From: Phragmites australis
Lineage: Eukaryota > Streptophyta > Magnoliopsida > Poales > Poaceae
Reading direction: 5' to 3'
DNA length: 64,000 bases
NCBI RefSeq assembly: GCF_958298935.1
Contig: NC_084932.1
Coordinates: 19,013,501-19,077,500, forward strand
Shown piece by piece: positions 40,555 to 53,522 of the stretch (position 1 is its first letter; each line of letters begins with the position of its first letter). Under the pieces are notes generated by a model. It was not told the origin of the DNA. It saw only the letters and a program-made list of their open reading frames with translations, and ran no database searches. A program made the position numbers and the translations under genes.

Positions 40555-40565
40555 GGTCTTCTCTT

Positions 40566-43429
40566 GGCAACAGCCTGGAGCCATTACATTCATCTTTACA
40601 AGCTCTAGACTATTCAAGAAGTGCTACAAGTTCTAGTTTTGATAGGTTTTTGGTGTGTGGTCAGTACTAGTTCTCCCCCCCTCCCCCCTGTTAGCAGGCC
40701 TTGAACCCAGCACTTAAGCTTGCCACAGTAACCACTGACATGCATGAACACATGGTAGCATCATTCAGTACTTACCAGCTGGTTATTGACATCAATATGG
40801 CAAAGAACACATCGTAACGGACTTAATGTGAAAAACCCAAAACCTGAAAGAAAAAAAACACAAGGGCACACCAGGACACACGAGGAGAACTACAAGCGGA
40901 GGGTGTTTCAATTTTTCATCTAGCTGCATGCATCTATCTTGTGCAAGTGGCTACAGAGAGTATATATGTAAGATACAAGAGGACTCTGAATCAGAGAAGT
41001 TCACATATATGGAAATAATTCTAATCCTTACATCTATATTAGAATTTGTGTAACAAAACAATATTAAGATTATTTTGAATGTTAGAAACATTAAGCAGTT
41101 AAGTACATGATTTCATGGCCAAGACAATATAAAATTTGTTGTACTCCATAGCTCATAAAATAATTTAATCTTCGGTCTAGCCAATCCAGGATAAACCGGT
41201 TCTGGTTGTTGGTTTTCTGATTAAACTGGTCTACACTAGTCTGGTATGACAAGTGGATTTTCTAAATCATGTCCAGAGTGAATTTTCTGTATTATTTCTG
41301 ACCATTGCAATTCAAGTCAATCTCCCTCTTTAATTTTTGCCCACATTATTTTCCCAAATTGGTATGCCTTTAACGCAGCTTTGATGTAGTCATTTCAGAA
41401 CGCGAGTTCAAGAAATTGGATTTATGCTCGTCAGGACAGCAGCTGAGCATTACATGGACCGCAGCATCGACCAGCAGAAATGGATTTGGCACACTGACAT
41501 CACTCCTTGGAATTTCCACATTGCAACAATCAGGACGACGTAAGGTACAGCCTCCGGCCCTTGTTTTTCAAAACTTAGTCTAAAGTTGTACTAGTGCTGA
41601 AGTTTGAGGCGATCACCTGGGTGGCTGCATCGCTCTCCTCTTTGGCTCCTGGTCTTTTCAGCGATCCAGGTGCAAGATCTGTGAAGGATACAATGTCAAG
41701 AATGTCTAATTTCAGTTCAGATGATGGATCATGCATGTGAAGATGGGGGTGATATTTACGACAGGTGACCTGCACGGCGGCACCTATGTCAGTGATAAAA
41801 AATGTCAAAGACCATAATGCTGTTTCCAGCTGAAATTGAGAAGATTCATTAGATCTAGTGCGCATTTAGAGTTTTATTAGTCTTACTCTTACTCTTCCTA
41901 TCACAGAACTACCATTAGCACAAATTATTGTTTCTTCAAAACGACAGGTACAAGGTACAGGTATGTCCTTTTGAGACTGTGTAGGTGCATCCAGGCGAGG
42001 TTTGCTCTCACCATTCAAGTTGGGGAATGAGTTGTACTCTACTAGTTGAGTCTATCACAAAGCTTTCGATGTCAACTGCGAGTTCATTGTCGTTGTGCTT
42101 TTTTGTCTTTATGCACCTTAAGCATGACTGTAATGGCCGACCCGGCAAATCTAAGACCGGGATTAGGGATAATTTGATGGGTAAACTCAGATGATGGGTG
42201 GTGTCTGCTGCAGCCCCTGGAACTAAAGAAAGTGATGGTGCTGAATGCTGGGTCATTTTCCATGCTACATTCACCTACAAACGTTACCTTTTAGATCTGC
42301 CTTTTTGGGCGTTCGCATGCGTTTGGTTGTGACTATAATTGTACGCATTTATATTTCTGGAGCTGTGTTTTTTCTTTTTCATTACTTTTTTTTTTCTTTC
42401 CCTTAGATTATGGATGGATATGTGAAGAACCATTGGTGCAAGCAGGGTTGACAACCTGCTGATAACTAGTTTCTCAGGTGAAGTTGTAAGATACCAAAAA
42501 TGGCTGAAATGTTTTAAATTTTAATTACGTGTTTGATAGTTTCTCAGATTTCTAATCACTTTCCTTCCAGTCAGTTGGTGGAGCAGAAGGTTTTGATTGG
42601 GACTTCAAAAGAATTGTTCTGTTTCCTGCAATGTCCCTGTAAAAAATATTGTTTTCCAAAAAGACCTTAAATCATGGCTCGTGATAATTTTTGAACTACA
42701 TGTTCCTGCATTTCTTGAAAACATGTGCATTTCTACAGCAATTTTGTCATCTGTTGACTTTCTTTTAATCAATCATTTTGCAGATTTCCTGTTTTATAGA
42801 TGGATATGAACGGAGCCAGGGTTCGGGAAACCATCCAAAAAAACTGGCCTCTAAACTGGAACTGGACAGGTAACAATTTTCTAAGCCCTAATATCTATCC
42901 TTCATTGTCAATTTTATACCAAATATCTTATAATTACTTTTAGCTTATACTCGAACTAAATCTGACAACACGTTTTCTAAAATTTCCATACTACCAGGCC
43001 ATACTGCTGGCTAGTTTTTATCCGAGAACCGGCTAGTTTTGGTTGATAAACCAGTAGTACCTCTCTGGTTTTGCGGCTGGTTAGAGTTATTAAAACCCTA
43101 GACGGAAGTTCTTTTTTCCCCTTTGATCGTGCAAAACCAAGTTTACTCTTATACATTAACCAAGAGCTAGCTGCCTGGAGTCGATCTCAAAATCTGCAAA
43201 TACACACAGTTTCAATGTTTCAGCAGCATTGGAAATCCTCTTTTTTTTGTCCGAGGAAGGTAAATATGCTTATGTTTAACTTTTTATGTAGGAAATATGT
43301 TTGTCTTAATATGGTTTAGTATTTTGGGATGCACTGGTTGGTTTTGAAATTTGAATCTTGAAATGAATTGTATTGTTTGGGTCAGAATAGAGAGTTGAAA
43401 CATAATACCTACGATTCCATCACTTAGAA
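40566..43429. other. Intergenic, no gene recognised
   Basis: Includes a C-run (about 40673-40690). Two regions share AAACCGGTTCTGG/GAACCGGC words (about 41180-41250 and 43000-43080) that suggest MITE remnants. A minus-strand 96-codon frame at 41865-41575 has no recognised motif. Confidence 0.35.
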
Positions 43430-43792
43430 ACTCGCACAAGATGGGGTGTACTTAGCAGCCTCGGCCTACAAAGCCCAATTCCTGGGATCGATGGGGTCCA
43501 CCTTGGCTCTATGGGTCTCGCATCCGTGACTTTAACCAACCTCGTGGTCTCTCTCTGATTCTTCTCATCAATGGTGGACAAATCTGTCTACTGCGCCAAA
43601 CATGCTTAAGAAGGGGCTACAGTCGCTGATTATCCTTGTCTGCTGGGAGGTATAGAAGGAGCGTAGAGTTTGGGGGAGCATGGCGCCTTGGGCGCTTTCT
43701 TAGGAGAGAATAGGTTTTTGTTTTATGGGCTATTGCCTTTTCCCCCCCTTTGTTTCCTTCCTTTGCGGGTTCTCTCGCTCTTTATTAATATA
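43430..43792 (+). pseudogene. LINE ORF2 C-terminal and 3' tail, split by Helitron
   Basis: The plus strand reads DGVYLAASAYKAQFLG (zinc-binding reverse-transcriptase domain) near 43440-43490, then after a deletion WWTNLSTAPN and KKGLQSLIILVCWEV with a stop (about 43570-43660). It continues into an untranslated tail ending CTTTATTAATATA at 43792. The tail resumes after the Helitron at 46843 (TAAGAAAAATGACAGCTC, CACCTGCC), a sequence typical of plant LINE 3' ends, to about 46880. Confidence 0.8.
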
Positions 43793-46700
43793 CTAGTTGA
43801 GTGTCCGTGCGTTGTAACAATTTTTTTTTTTGTTGTTGCATAAGATAACATCAAACATATGTAGAAGATATTGTTTACATGAATGTATCTAGGAGTGATT
43901 CTCTATTGTAATGACTTCACAGCTCAATAATTGGCAATTTGGCATGAAATAAAATGAGAAACCCCAATATTACTTAGCATTCATATAATGCTAAATAAAC
44001 GAATGATGAAATAGAGCATAACAGCAACACTTACCTCGTTCCCCAACCAACAATCACTCGCAACTTGCTCCTTCTCTATCACTAATCTAAACTGCCTTCT
44101 TCCCCCTTTGGTATCTCATTGAAGTTTGCAAGCACAACACTAGAACAACCAGCCACCTGATATGTGCGTGCTCCTCCTTCTATCATACCCAAGCACCACT
44201 CTGCATAGCACACCTTCAAGGTTGTAATAACTTGCTGCTGCCCCACCTGGACCAGCACAGGCTCATTGCTACTCTTCATACGTAGATGTGTAGTCACCTA
44301 CAACGCGATCCACTTTTTAATATAAATTCAGTTATTTTTGAAACAGATGTTATATTGAAATCTTGAAATCCAAATGACATCATCTGATAATTATTCACAA
44401 TACCTAGCAATTGAATAGGGGTCTTTGTTGTTTCTGTACTGGTCATAATGCTTTTTTGCACCTGATATGGTAGAGGAACATTTTGCCTTTGGTACGTATC
44501 ATTTCTGCACAACCAATTAGTACTATCATACGGATCAATGTTCTCCTTGTTGGATGTAGTTGGGAGGGGCGTTGATGTTTGATGTTGTTCCGCAGTTTCA
44601 AGGGTGGCTTTGCTTTCTTTCGATGATACGCTTCACGTTTTTTTTTAGAAATTCATCTTTTTCTTAGCTAGACATTTGCACATACCGGTCCCATGCCCTT
44701 TGCCTCTTATGTTATTTAGGATCTGCGATGGGTGGATGTGTGGCGGATGTCATGGGTACACCAACGTTGATATTGCTAACCCCATCTGGAAAGGTACAAC
44801 ATGTATTTAGTCATAGAGTATGAAATGAGACCTTAGGATAGAGGTTCTTAAGATTTATCTGTGCTGGTGGTGTTGGATAGGTCTTCGAATGGAGTGCGAC
44901 CCTGGTTTGTTTTGAAGACGCCATCTGCGAGGAAAACGCCAAATAAGAAGTAGATGAAAATGTAGCACTTGACCAACAAAATTAAAATGTAGCAAAAGCG
45001 TAGTTGCAACAAATAGTAAGGGATAAGAGGAATGAGTATATGCGCTACAACACTACAAAGATCAGAAAGTGGGATACTAGGCATAATTTGGCAGAGAAAC
45101 GACATGTTACCTACAATACTTTCTTTATGATTTTATTAGGCTTCTTTATGTTCGGTTTAGATGGAAAATATTTTCAACTGCTGAGATTAGTAAATTCCCC
45201 CACACTGATAATACCATGTCAATTAGATTAACATACCACAAATTCATGAATGTATGTTCAAATAGAAGAAATCCAAAAGGAATAAAATGATAAACCTGAC
45301 AGGTACTCTAAATTCTGCTCAGAAATGACCAAATAGTAGCAATCAGAAATGGATCCAAGTTTGTACAACTCATTTTTGTTAAAGCTTCATAACATTCACA
45401 AGACTGTACGCATAACTCAACTCTAACCTAAACTTTATAATATGCCGTTGTTAATCCATGATGCCAAACATACCATAGCATGCGTCTCATATCAGAACCC
45501 TAAATGTAAAGTGTCAAGATTACCGGATCGCCACAACCAGCACCATGTCTCAACCATACAATGTGATTGACGGAACGCAACAAAAGAAACCACAGGAAGA
45601 GCTAAAAGTTGAGTGTATGGACAGACATAAGAAGGTAAGGATATAATTATAAGCTAATGGTCTCATAGAGGGTTATCCAAGCTATATTTGCCACCATTTA
45701 GACTGCAGTAAATTCTAGGCAAGTAGTACATAACTGATACAGAATGTATTGATAACATAAGAAATAGAAAATACACTCAATTTTGTATCTTCCCTACATA
45801 TCTGAATTAGCGAACGAAACAACCTAGCTGCAATTTTATAGAACCAAGTTCTAACTTATAAGTCCATAACTCCACAACATATCAACAATCCAATCACAGT
45901 AAAGGCAGCAACTTTATAAGGTTAAGGAATTTGAGGGATCTAGTCTAAATTCTCCAGCACGAAATTCACACAAGGAATGCATAGAGAAAAAGAGGTTGGA
46001 TTCAGCATGAAATTCACACAAGAAATTGCTCATACAAACAATGTCATAAAAAAATATCAACTCATCATGTACCAATTCCCCCCAACAGAAATTTGCTGCA
46101 CAAAAAGAGCACGTTCGCTTAGATGCAAAGCTATGATCTCGTACCTCGCTCAAGCAAGATGTTGACGATCTGGGCGTCGTTGATGCTTGCTGCAGAGTGG
46201 ATCGGCGCCCACCCCTCCTCGTCCTTCGCGTTCACGACGCTGGCCGCGGCGTCACGATCGGCCTCCGCAAGCGTGAGCACCACCTAAACCCACCACAACA
46301 TCGTAAAACTGTCAAAACTCTAAACCTAGACACCCAACATATTCGATTCTAGACAGCAGAAAGCCTCTTTGCCTAGTGGTGGCCAGCAGCGGCGATGATG
46401 TGGAGCAAGGAGTGGTCGTCCTCGTTGCAGAGGGAGAGGGCCACAACAAGGTCGACGGGGGCAAGGGAGGCGAACGCAGCGGTGTCATCAGATTCTGTCG
46501 CGAGGAAGAGGTCCTTCTCTGAAGGCTGGAACCTGGAGGGGGCACCAGGCGCGGGCGAGGGTGCCATCGCTGGGACCTGGAAGGGAGGAATGGAGGAGGC
46601 AACGGGTGAAAATGGAGGCAGGTGGGGCAAGTGGAGAGGAGGCAGGAGATCTCGGAGGCAGCGTGGAAGGGAAGGAGGCAGCGACGGATGGGAGATGCGG

Positions 46701-46842
46701 GTGGAGATGAGGCGCAGGAACCGAGCAGGTGCGCTGAAAAAAACCAGGCGTACGCGGAGGGAAAAATGGAGCATAGATCGATCAGGGGTGGTAGAAGAAA
46801 AGCGGATGATAGATCTATTAGTGATTTTTTAAGTAGGAGAGA
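43793..46842 (-). mobile_element. Helitron carrying gene fragments
   Basis: On the minus strand the 5' end reads TCTCTCCTACTTAA (from 46842), close to the grass Helitron 5' consensus TCTMTAYTAMYHNW with one mismatch. The 3' end reads TTACAACGCACGGACAC then TCAACTAG, matching the consensus hairpin plus CTAG end (43793-43796 on the plus strand). The flanking bases are A before the 5' end and T after CTAG, as expected for insertion between A and T with no duplication. The 3050-bp element encodes no Rep/helicase, so it is non-autonomous. It contains exons 1-2 of a proteasome-10-like gene at its 5' end, and minus-strand frames at 44512-44082 that may be another captured fragment I could not identify. 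Confidence 0.9.
46145..46567 (-). pseudogene. PSMD10-like: Captured fragment: 26S proteasome subunit 10-like ankyrin protein, exons 1-2
   Basis: Exon 1 starts at the ATG at 46567 (MAPSPAPGAPSRFQPSEKD) and reads an N-terminal segment with a first ankyrin-like unit (EDDHSLLHIIAAAGH) to about 46380. There the donor is lost and a TAG follows. Exon 2 is 46283-46145 with intact acceptor (GGTTTAG|GTGGTG) and donor (GAGCGAG|GTACGAG). It reads an ankyrin unit containing VVNAKDEEGWAPIHSAAS and IVNILLERG. Later ankyrin exons are absent within the Helitron. The full plant protein has about six ankyrin repeats and belongs to the gankyrin family of proteasome-associated factors. This piece is non-functional as such but could be transcribed from within the element. 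Confidence 0.85.
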
Positions 46843-46880
46843 TAAGAAAAATGACAGCTCACCTGCCCATTACCTTTGTG

Positions 46881-49027
46881 GATGGTGTAGCGTAAGTGTG
46901 TTTAAAACGCTCGAATTAGATGTTATTTTAGTTGAATGCCCCTGACCACAGTATGTGGAATGAACCTTCAAAATTTGAGGTTGTCATTGGCTGGAGACAC
47001 ATATATTCTCCTATTAACCTGTATAAAAGGCAGCGAGAAAAAGAATTGAACCACGCTAAAAATTAATTGGTGATTACCACAGATTATAAAGGTGCAGATC
47101 CATCATTTCACTTTCAGGATTCTTCAATAGATGCTTCTTCGGTCACTATATTATACTACCTCTGTTCTTAAATAGATGTTGTGTTAGAATACGTGAAGTA
47201 AAATTTTAGAAACTTTGAGTACTAATATACACAAAATTATTAGAATTTAGCACATAAAATGATAGTACTGAATTTGTCATAAAAAATACTTTGACATCAT
47301 CTAATTGTTATTAATTTTTACCAAGAGGTAGTTATAAAAAATAATAGTTAAATGTGCTTGTTAGAGACCGTGTGGATATCCTAAATAATAAATAAAAAGA
47401 GAATGGATGTTGTACCACTTGTGTAGTGGTTCGACGTAGATCTACCAAGTTATTTCCAAGAATCAATTACTGAAAATCTCGGTGCAGTTCCAGAGTCAAC
47501 TTTCTAGCCATGGTAAACTCAGCATCATCCTCAATCAGGTTAACTCTCTCCAAACAAGTTGCGAGCAGTGCTGCAACCTGCAGGAGTGCTTTTCACCTCA
47601 TCTTTCGATGTCACCGCGGGTTCTTTTTGGTAGGGTTTGTCTGTTATGCAGGTGAGTAGCATTATCATCGTGCAGGACGACCACGATAGGTTTTGAGCAT
47701 AAGTCATGTATTTTTGGGGATAAATTTGCTTTTTTCACTGGCTTTTGCAGTGAGAAGAACTGTCTAGATGTCACTGAGAGCGCACTGGCAATACTGCAAG
47801 AGAGAACTGTGGATTTAACTAGTGGCAAAAACAGAGGATAATGCCCACGTTGGATCTTCGATACATTTTCCTTTGTACAAGTTGATCCCACCGTTCAAAC
47901 AGTGTTTGCAGGAGTGCTGTTTGGTCATGTCCAAGAGTGCCAAAATCTGCCTTACAATTTCGCAAGTTAATCCAGATTTGGCCATTGCTTAGTTCGATGC
48001 TAAAATTCTGTAAGGTGAACCCTTATTTAGCCACCTAGTTCATTTGTTCCATGTCATTTAATAATCCATAATTTGAAACCTTGTGTGCACAGAATGGCAC
48101 AAGAATGGAATTCAGTTTCGTGGTCCTCAGTTCAGTCTCCTGCCCGTCATTGTTGTTTGGATTACCCCAATTTACTCATCCAATTTTTTGTCACGATAAA
48201 ATCACATTACACGATAAAAAACATTGGTCCCAATCCAAGCAATAGGCTGCATGGATAAGCCAAATTTTCATGATGGACACATATTTCATAAGGGAAGGAA
48301 GGTAAGAATTGCCTGACCAAAATTTAGTCATGAACTGTGCCCACCCATGCCTTTACAAAGTACAATAATCTTGCCAGAATCCTAAGCCATGCCATTTTTT
48401 TCCTGCACTGGTCCAAATGGTGCTAGAATTATTTGGACAATAACAAACTTTTTGGTGGTTTACAGCTTCAATCAAACAGCTAGCCCCTACGCTTTCTCCC
48501 CAAATTTAACTCTAATTAATTCTCGGTCCCTCCAGACCTTCCCCTTCTAACTTCTTCCTCGTTCTCTGGCGCACTCTCACAGCCCAATCTATGTAGCTGC
48601 CATTCTTCACAAGGGGAGGCCAGCCGCCTCTCCACCAACAGATGTACAAATGAAATGAGCAGAGCACTAGATCAAGTTGCACTTGTAGAAGTAAGCATTT
48701 TTCAAACATTATCATATTATTTAGTGCAAACTGAGAATTCTCAAAATAGTGTGACAAATAAATATTATATTAGAATTTGAAATATATAAGTTCCATAAGA
48801 GCATGGGGATTAACTTGTCTTTTTTAGTGAGGTTTTTTACGTTGTTGCTCACAAAAAAATACGTCTTCTGGGGGTCGTTTATTGTTACGAATTAGTGAAG
48901 CACCAACAAGTACAAATAGATTCAAATAAACTATAAATTGGGAATATATTTGCTACTTGGTGAAATTTAATTTACACTTTGGAAAAACAATTGGAATAGA
49001 ACAAAGTTAATCAGACTTAAAACGTGG
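46881..49027. other. Intergenic with one Stowaway-like MITE
   Basis: Apart from the MITE at about 47156-47409 no gene or element was recognised. A 97-codon minus-strand frame at 47891-47598 has no motif. Confidence 0.4.
47156..47409. mobile_element. Stowaway-like (Tc1/mariner) MITE
   Basis: The left end CTACCTCTGTTCTTAAATAG after a TA dinucleotide matches the well-known grass Stowaway terminus. Near the right end TTAGAGACCGTGTGGATATCC matches the subterminal passage seen in such elements. The right terminus itself (about 47409) is badly decayed. Confidence 0.5.
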
Positions 49028-49876
49028 GAGCACTAATACAGAAAGGCTGATCACTGCAGGTTCCAAAACCCCATCACTGCCGGTTTTGGAACTGACAGTA
49101 TTTACTCAGCGGTGATAATCATAACTATCACTGCAGGGTCTAGAACCGGCAATGATAGTTATTCTCGAGAGCAAAAAGAAAATAAAAACGAGCCCGAGCT
49201 GTGGCACGGCAGTGGCGACTGAGCACGCCATCAGTGGCGACAGCCGTGCCGGCTCGATTTCCAGCTGGCCCAGCTGCTGCCACCACTGGTGCGCTCCGCG
49301 CCGCTGTTGTGCCACATCTTGTCTTTCTTCGCCGTGCACAAGAAAACACGACGGTACGAAGACCGTCGCCACAACACACAGCTCACATCACACATCACGA
49401 AGGCCACCAGCACTGCCGCCCACGCCGCCACCGCTCGTCGCGCCTAATGGAGTGCCTTCGAGCTCCCTCCCTAGTTGTCGTCCCTTCACTCGGGATCCTG
49501 TCACCGCCACTGCCACTCGTCGTGCCTGATGGAGTGCCTTCGAGCTCCCTCCCCGGTCATCGTCCCTTCACTCGGGATCCCGCCACTACCGCGGCCTGCG
49601 CTCCAACGGATCCCTACTGATGGAGGCACGTGGAAGCTGATGGAGCGACAGCAGCTGCCCCGACTGTGGGCGATGAAGCATCCCGATGCAGTGAGGCGGG
49701 CTTCCTTGCGGTCCTTGTCGAGACACCACCGTGGATGGTAGCCAGGGAGGGAGCTCGGGGAGGAAGGGATGGCGACCGGGCGAGGGAGCTTAGGGAGCTT
49801 AGGGAGGGAGGGACGACTGCCGGGGAGGGAGCTTGGGAAGGAAGGGAGTTTTGTGCCTGATCGAGTGAGGGGTGGC

Positions 49877-51288
49877 TAAAAGTACTTGATGTCGCATAGA
49901 GGGGGGGGTGAATAGGCGTTTCCTGAAATTTTTTTAAAAAACTTCGCAGCGGATTAAACAGTACCCGGATACTCCGGTTCAATCCGGATACTCCGGGGTC
50001 TGGAGTTTCCGAGTTCACCCGGATTATTCGGCCTATATAGGAACTTCGAAATCAAAGAGAACTTGAGCAAGTCTAGATAGATCTATGTGTTACCGCAAGT
50101 TCTAAGAGATGCCTAAAAGTCTTTTCACCAACATCCTGCAGCCACAAACTCATGAGCAAGTAGATCGGAGCAAATCGCTCAAATTCAACTAGAACAATGA
50201 AAAGCAAGAAAGTTAAGGAGACAAAGATTTGTTTCTGAAGTTCGATCACTCCACAAAGAAGTGCCTACGTCTCCGTTGAGGAGCTCATAAAGAGCTGGGT
50301 TTCTTTCAACCCTTTCCTCACCCAAGGAACCAAAAAGATCGAGCTAGGGTTGCTTACTCAAATTAATGGTAATACAAACTTCCTAGGGCTCTCCACAAGC
50401 TTGGGTGCTCTCTGAGCGATGCCAACCGACTAGGAGCCTAAAATTCTAAGAGTAAAGAATGCAAATCAAAAGCCTGGTGATGAACTCAAGTGCTCAAGGA
50501 TGGGATTTAAGCTTTATAGAACTTAATCTCACTCTCGCAACCCTAATCCCCAAATCTTGCAAGAATCAAAACTCTTGAGGAGTTAGGAGGGCTATTGAAT
50601 GACAATAGATGCGTTTGTCCACGAGTTCTTCAACAGCAAATGAAGAGAGAGGTGAGGGGTATTTATACCCACCCTCTAAAAAACTAACTGTTACTGTGCA
50701 TTTTTGAATTGATCCGGAGTATCCGGGTTTACCCGGAGACTTCGGGTAACACTTAGCACCAGCCGAAAGCACAGTCCGAAGTCTGCCCGGAGGGTCCGGA
50801 TGCTCTAGGACCTGGAGTATCCAGACCAACCCGGAGACTCCGTGATAAAAAAAATAAATCTGAACCGAGAGCTCCCTCCCAGAGCTCTACCTGGAGACTC
50901 CGGGAAAAACACCAGAATGTGGAGTATCCGGGCTAACCTAGAGACTCCGGGTTCAGAAAACATTTCTCTTTTTTCACTGTCCGTGGGTGATTGTATGTCT
51001 CATTTTGTGTTCTAAAAGGATACTTTGAGCACTAAGACATCATCAAGACTATCATTACACATCCCTCTTGATAGAACAACATTTCAAAACTCAATTTCAA
51101 AAATAAAAAAATTAAACCCTATTTGAGCAATTACATGCCGCTTCTCTATATTTTAGAGGTATGCCAATGTCGTTTAACTTCTTCAAAGAAACTTAAAACC
51201 TATTCATAACTTCAATAAACCCATTAGTCCATTAATCATTTGTCGTCAATTAGCCAAAACCCATATAGGGGGCCTAGATGCACTTTCA
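49877..51288 (-). repeat. Sirevirus 3' LTR
   Basis: 1412 bp. It contains repeated CCGGAGACTCCGG-type palindromes (50710-50960). It has about 65 bp (near 50160-50225) and about 35 bp (near 51030-51065) that the partner lacks. Confidence 0.92.
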
Positions 51289-51302
51289 ATCTCCCCTTTT
51301 TT
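51289..51302 (-). promoter_or_regulatory. Sirevirus polypurine tract
   Basis: The minus strand reads AAAAAAGGGGAGAT immediately before the 3' LTR. Confidence 0.8.
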
Positions 51303-51817
51303 GGTGATTTATGATAACATGATTAAAGCTTACATAAGATAATTGGAATGAAGATTTTGAATTCTAAGATATATGGTGACCTCCCCCTAAATATGTGCAT
51401 TGATTGAAATATGATTTGAAATCAAATGCACATATTTAAAAAGAATGTTTACAAGAGCTCCCCTATATCCTAGCATCCGTGGGGTGCAAGAGAGTGAACA
51501 TGATGATACGATGCATATGGCAAGATATATTACAAAACATAAGAAAGAGAGAAACAAACATTACAAGTCAAACAACTCATAGCATCAAACTAACACAAAC
51601 ATTGCCTTACAAATTTAAAAGTTTGACTACAAGCACACCATCACATAGATCATCACAAATTATTACATAGGTCTGACATGTCCAAAGGAAACGAAACGAT
51701 AACGGTTAAGACACTGATAGACCTAGAGACTCCGAGTTGGAGCAGGAGAAAAAAGATATGTATTCTCTCCCCCTTTGACATCAAGCACCAAAAAGAAAGA
51801 GAAGTAGAAATGAAGCT

Positions 51818-53522
51818 CTACTCATCATCGTCATCATCAGAACCGTTATCATCTTCCGGAGAGCTTTCCTTGGCTCCTCCCAAATTCTCTTCTTCTTCCT
51901 CTATCTCATCATCATCAACCTCTTGAGCTTAGGAGGTTCCCTCTCTAGCTGTTTGGGCCTTACCATAACAAGCCCAGGGGTTATCAAACACTTCCGGATC
52001 GCTAGCTTCCTCTTCGGATACAATGGGAGAGCAAGAGGGTTGAATCCCCAAATGAGTATGAATAGCTTTTTGCCTCTCCTCTATTTTCCTCAACCTCTCA
52101 TTTGTCTTGTCTTTATGCTCTTTGATCTTTATGGCATTGTGGGTGCAAACATGGAGTATAGCTTTGAGAGCCTTCTTAACGAAAGAGGGAGAACCATGTG
52201 ATGAAGACATACGCTTTGGAGCCGCCCTTTGAGCACTAGGAGTTGATGGAGGAGGTGAGGGTGGGGTAGAGGATGATTTTATGCTCACTAGTCTCATCCT
52301 ATAGGGCTCATGCTTTACTTCCTTAAAGAAATTCTTCTTTGTGACTGTTTCAATCATATGCATGATATACGACACACAGGCATAACTCTTGCTAGGGGTG
52401 TGAGATGTAGTGTGAATTTCTTTCCAAAGGAAATCCACAACACTAAAGGATTTACCCTTATTGGACATTCTAGCAAGAAGATTTCTTGATATACCTTGAA
52501 CCGTTGTGGCGTCCCTACTTTTTGGAGCCAAAGAAAGATAGAACAAGGAGTTTAGACGTTTGTAAAATAGCCTCATGCCCGTAATAGTGCCATGGGTCAC
52601 CTTTCTATGATCCAAATACATGAAATCTATATCTTCAGCGGAGAGTTGATTTTCATTATGAATCTTGGTCTTGTGAGTATCACGGACATCAAATCCAAAT
52701 AAACGACCAAAACTCCGATATGTGATCTTGTATTTTTCTCCCTCAATCATCCAAAACATACTTTGGTTGTCCTCATGATCATACCAGTGTTGCATAAAAT
52801 TGAGCAATGACTTCCTCACTCCAGTCATACTTGAATGTTATGATGTCCTTGACCCTTCTCTCCTCACAACATGAAATGGCCTCGTTGAAAGTTGGATCAT
52901 CTTTCCTTGCCATGTAATCCCAATCTATCCACTGCATTAGGGTGACTGGCTTCTTTTTCTTCAGAATCACTGTTTCATAAAAGTCTGCTTGGAATTCATT
53001 CCAAAAACAATAATCAGGTGCACTCTTCTCATAAACAAAAGGATCTTCATATCTTTCCTTCTTCACTTTTCCGGTCCTTTTTGTGTAGTGAACCACGTGT
53101 TTGCCTAGCTCACCAAATCTCGCTCCTTTGTAGGGCATATGAAGCTTCAAAGGTTGCACAGGGGTTCTTTCTTCATCTTGACTCACATCCTCATCTTGCC
53201 TTAGAGCTCTAGGACCGAAGACCACAACCTTTCCTTTTCCTCTTCCTCTCATAGCTGCCATCTTTATTCTACCGTGAGGCACATTTGGGGTTTGAGTTGG
53301 CTCATTAATGCAAATGCCTCCTGATGAGACCGGCATCTTCCGAACAACCGTGTGAGCGTGACCATGTACACTCCCTTTGCCACTGCCATTGCTACTGCCA
53401 TTGCTCTCAGTTTGATGTGGAGAAACATCACTTTGGGTAAACGGATCAAACTTGGCTTTTGTTTTCCTTTGGTAAGCATGACCCTTATCACGTCCCATCT
53501 CAACAAGTTTTGAGAAACACAA
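51818..53522 (-). pseudogene. Sirevirus third ORF (envelope-like / plant transposon protein)
   Basis: Located between pol and the 3' LTR, where Sireviruses carry an optional env-like gene. The first part (53522-52779, 247 codons) is basic and Ser/Gly-rich at its start, then has YKGARFGELGKHVV and DPTFNEAISCCEERR. A one-base frame change near 52785 leads to the second part (52828-51929), with MFWMIEGEKYKITYRSFGRLFG, a Pro/Ser-rich linker, and a helical Lys/Glu segment (KIKEHKDKTNERLRKIEERQ) likely to be a coiled coil. An in-frame TAA at 51929-51931 is followed, still in frame, by a strongly acidic tail ending at 51818. No signal peptide or convincing membrane helix is visible. It resembles the domain called putative plant transposon protein; function unknown. 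Confidence 0.75.

Noticed and set aside
40380..40560. tRNA gene suggested by GGTTCGAGTCC
   Set aside because: There is no cloverleaf or acceptor stem. The A/B boxes, T tail and flanking duplication identify a SINE.
46395..46832. 145-codon plus-strand Arg/Glu-rich frame
   Set aside because: Antisense of the captured proteasome-10-like exon 1, which has real homology on the minus strand.
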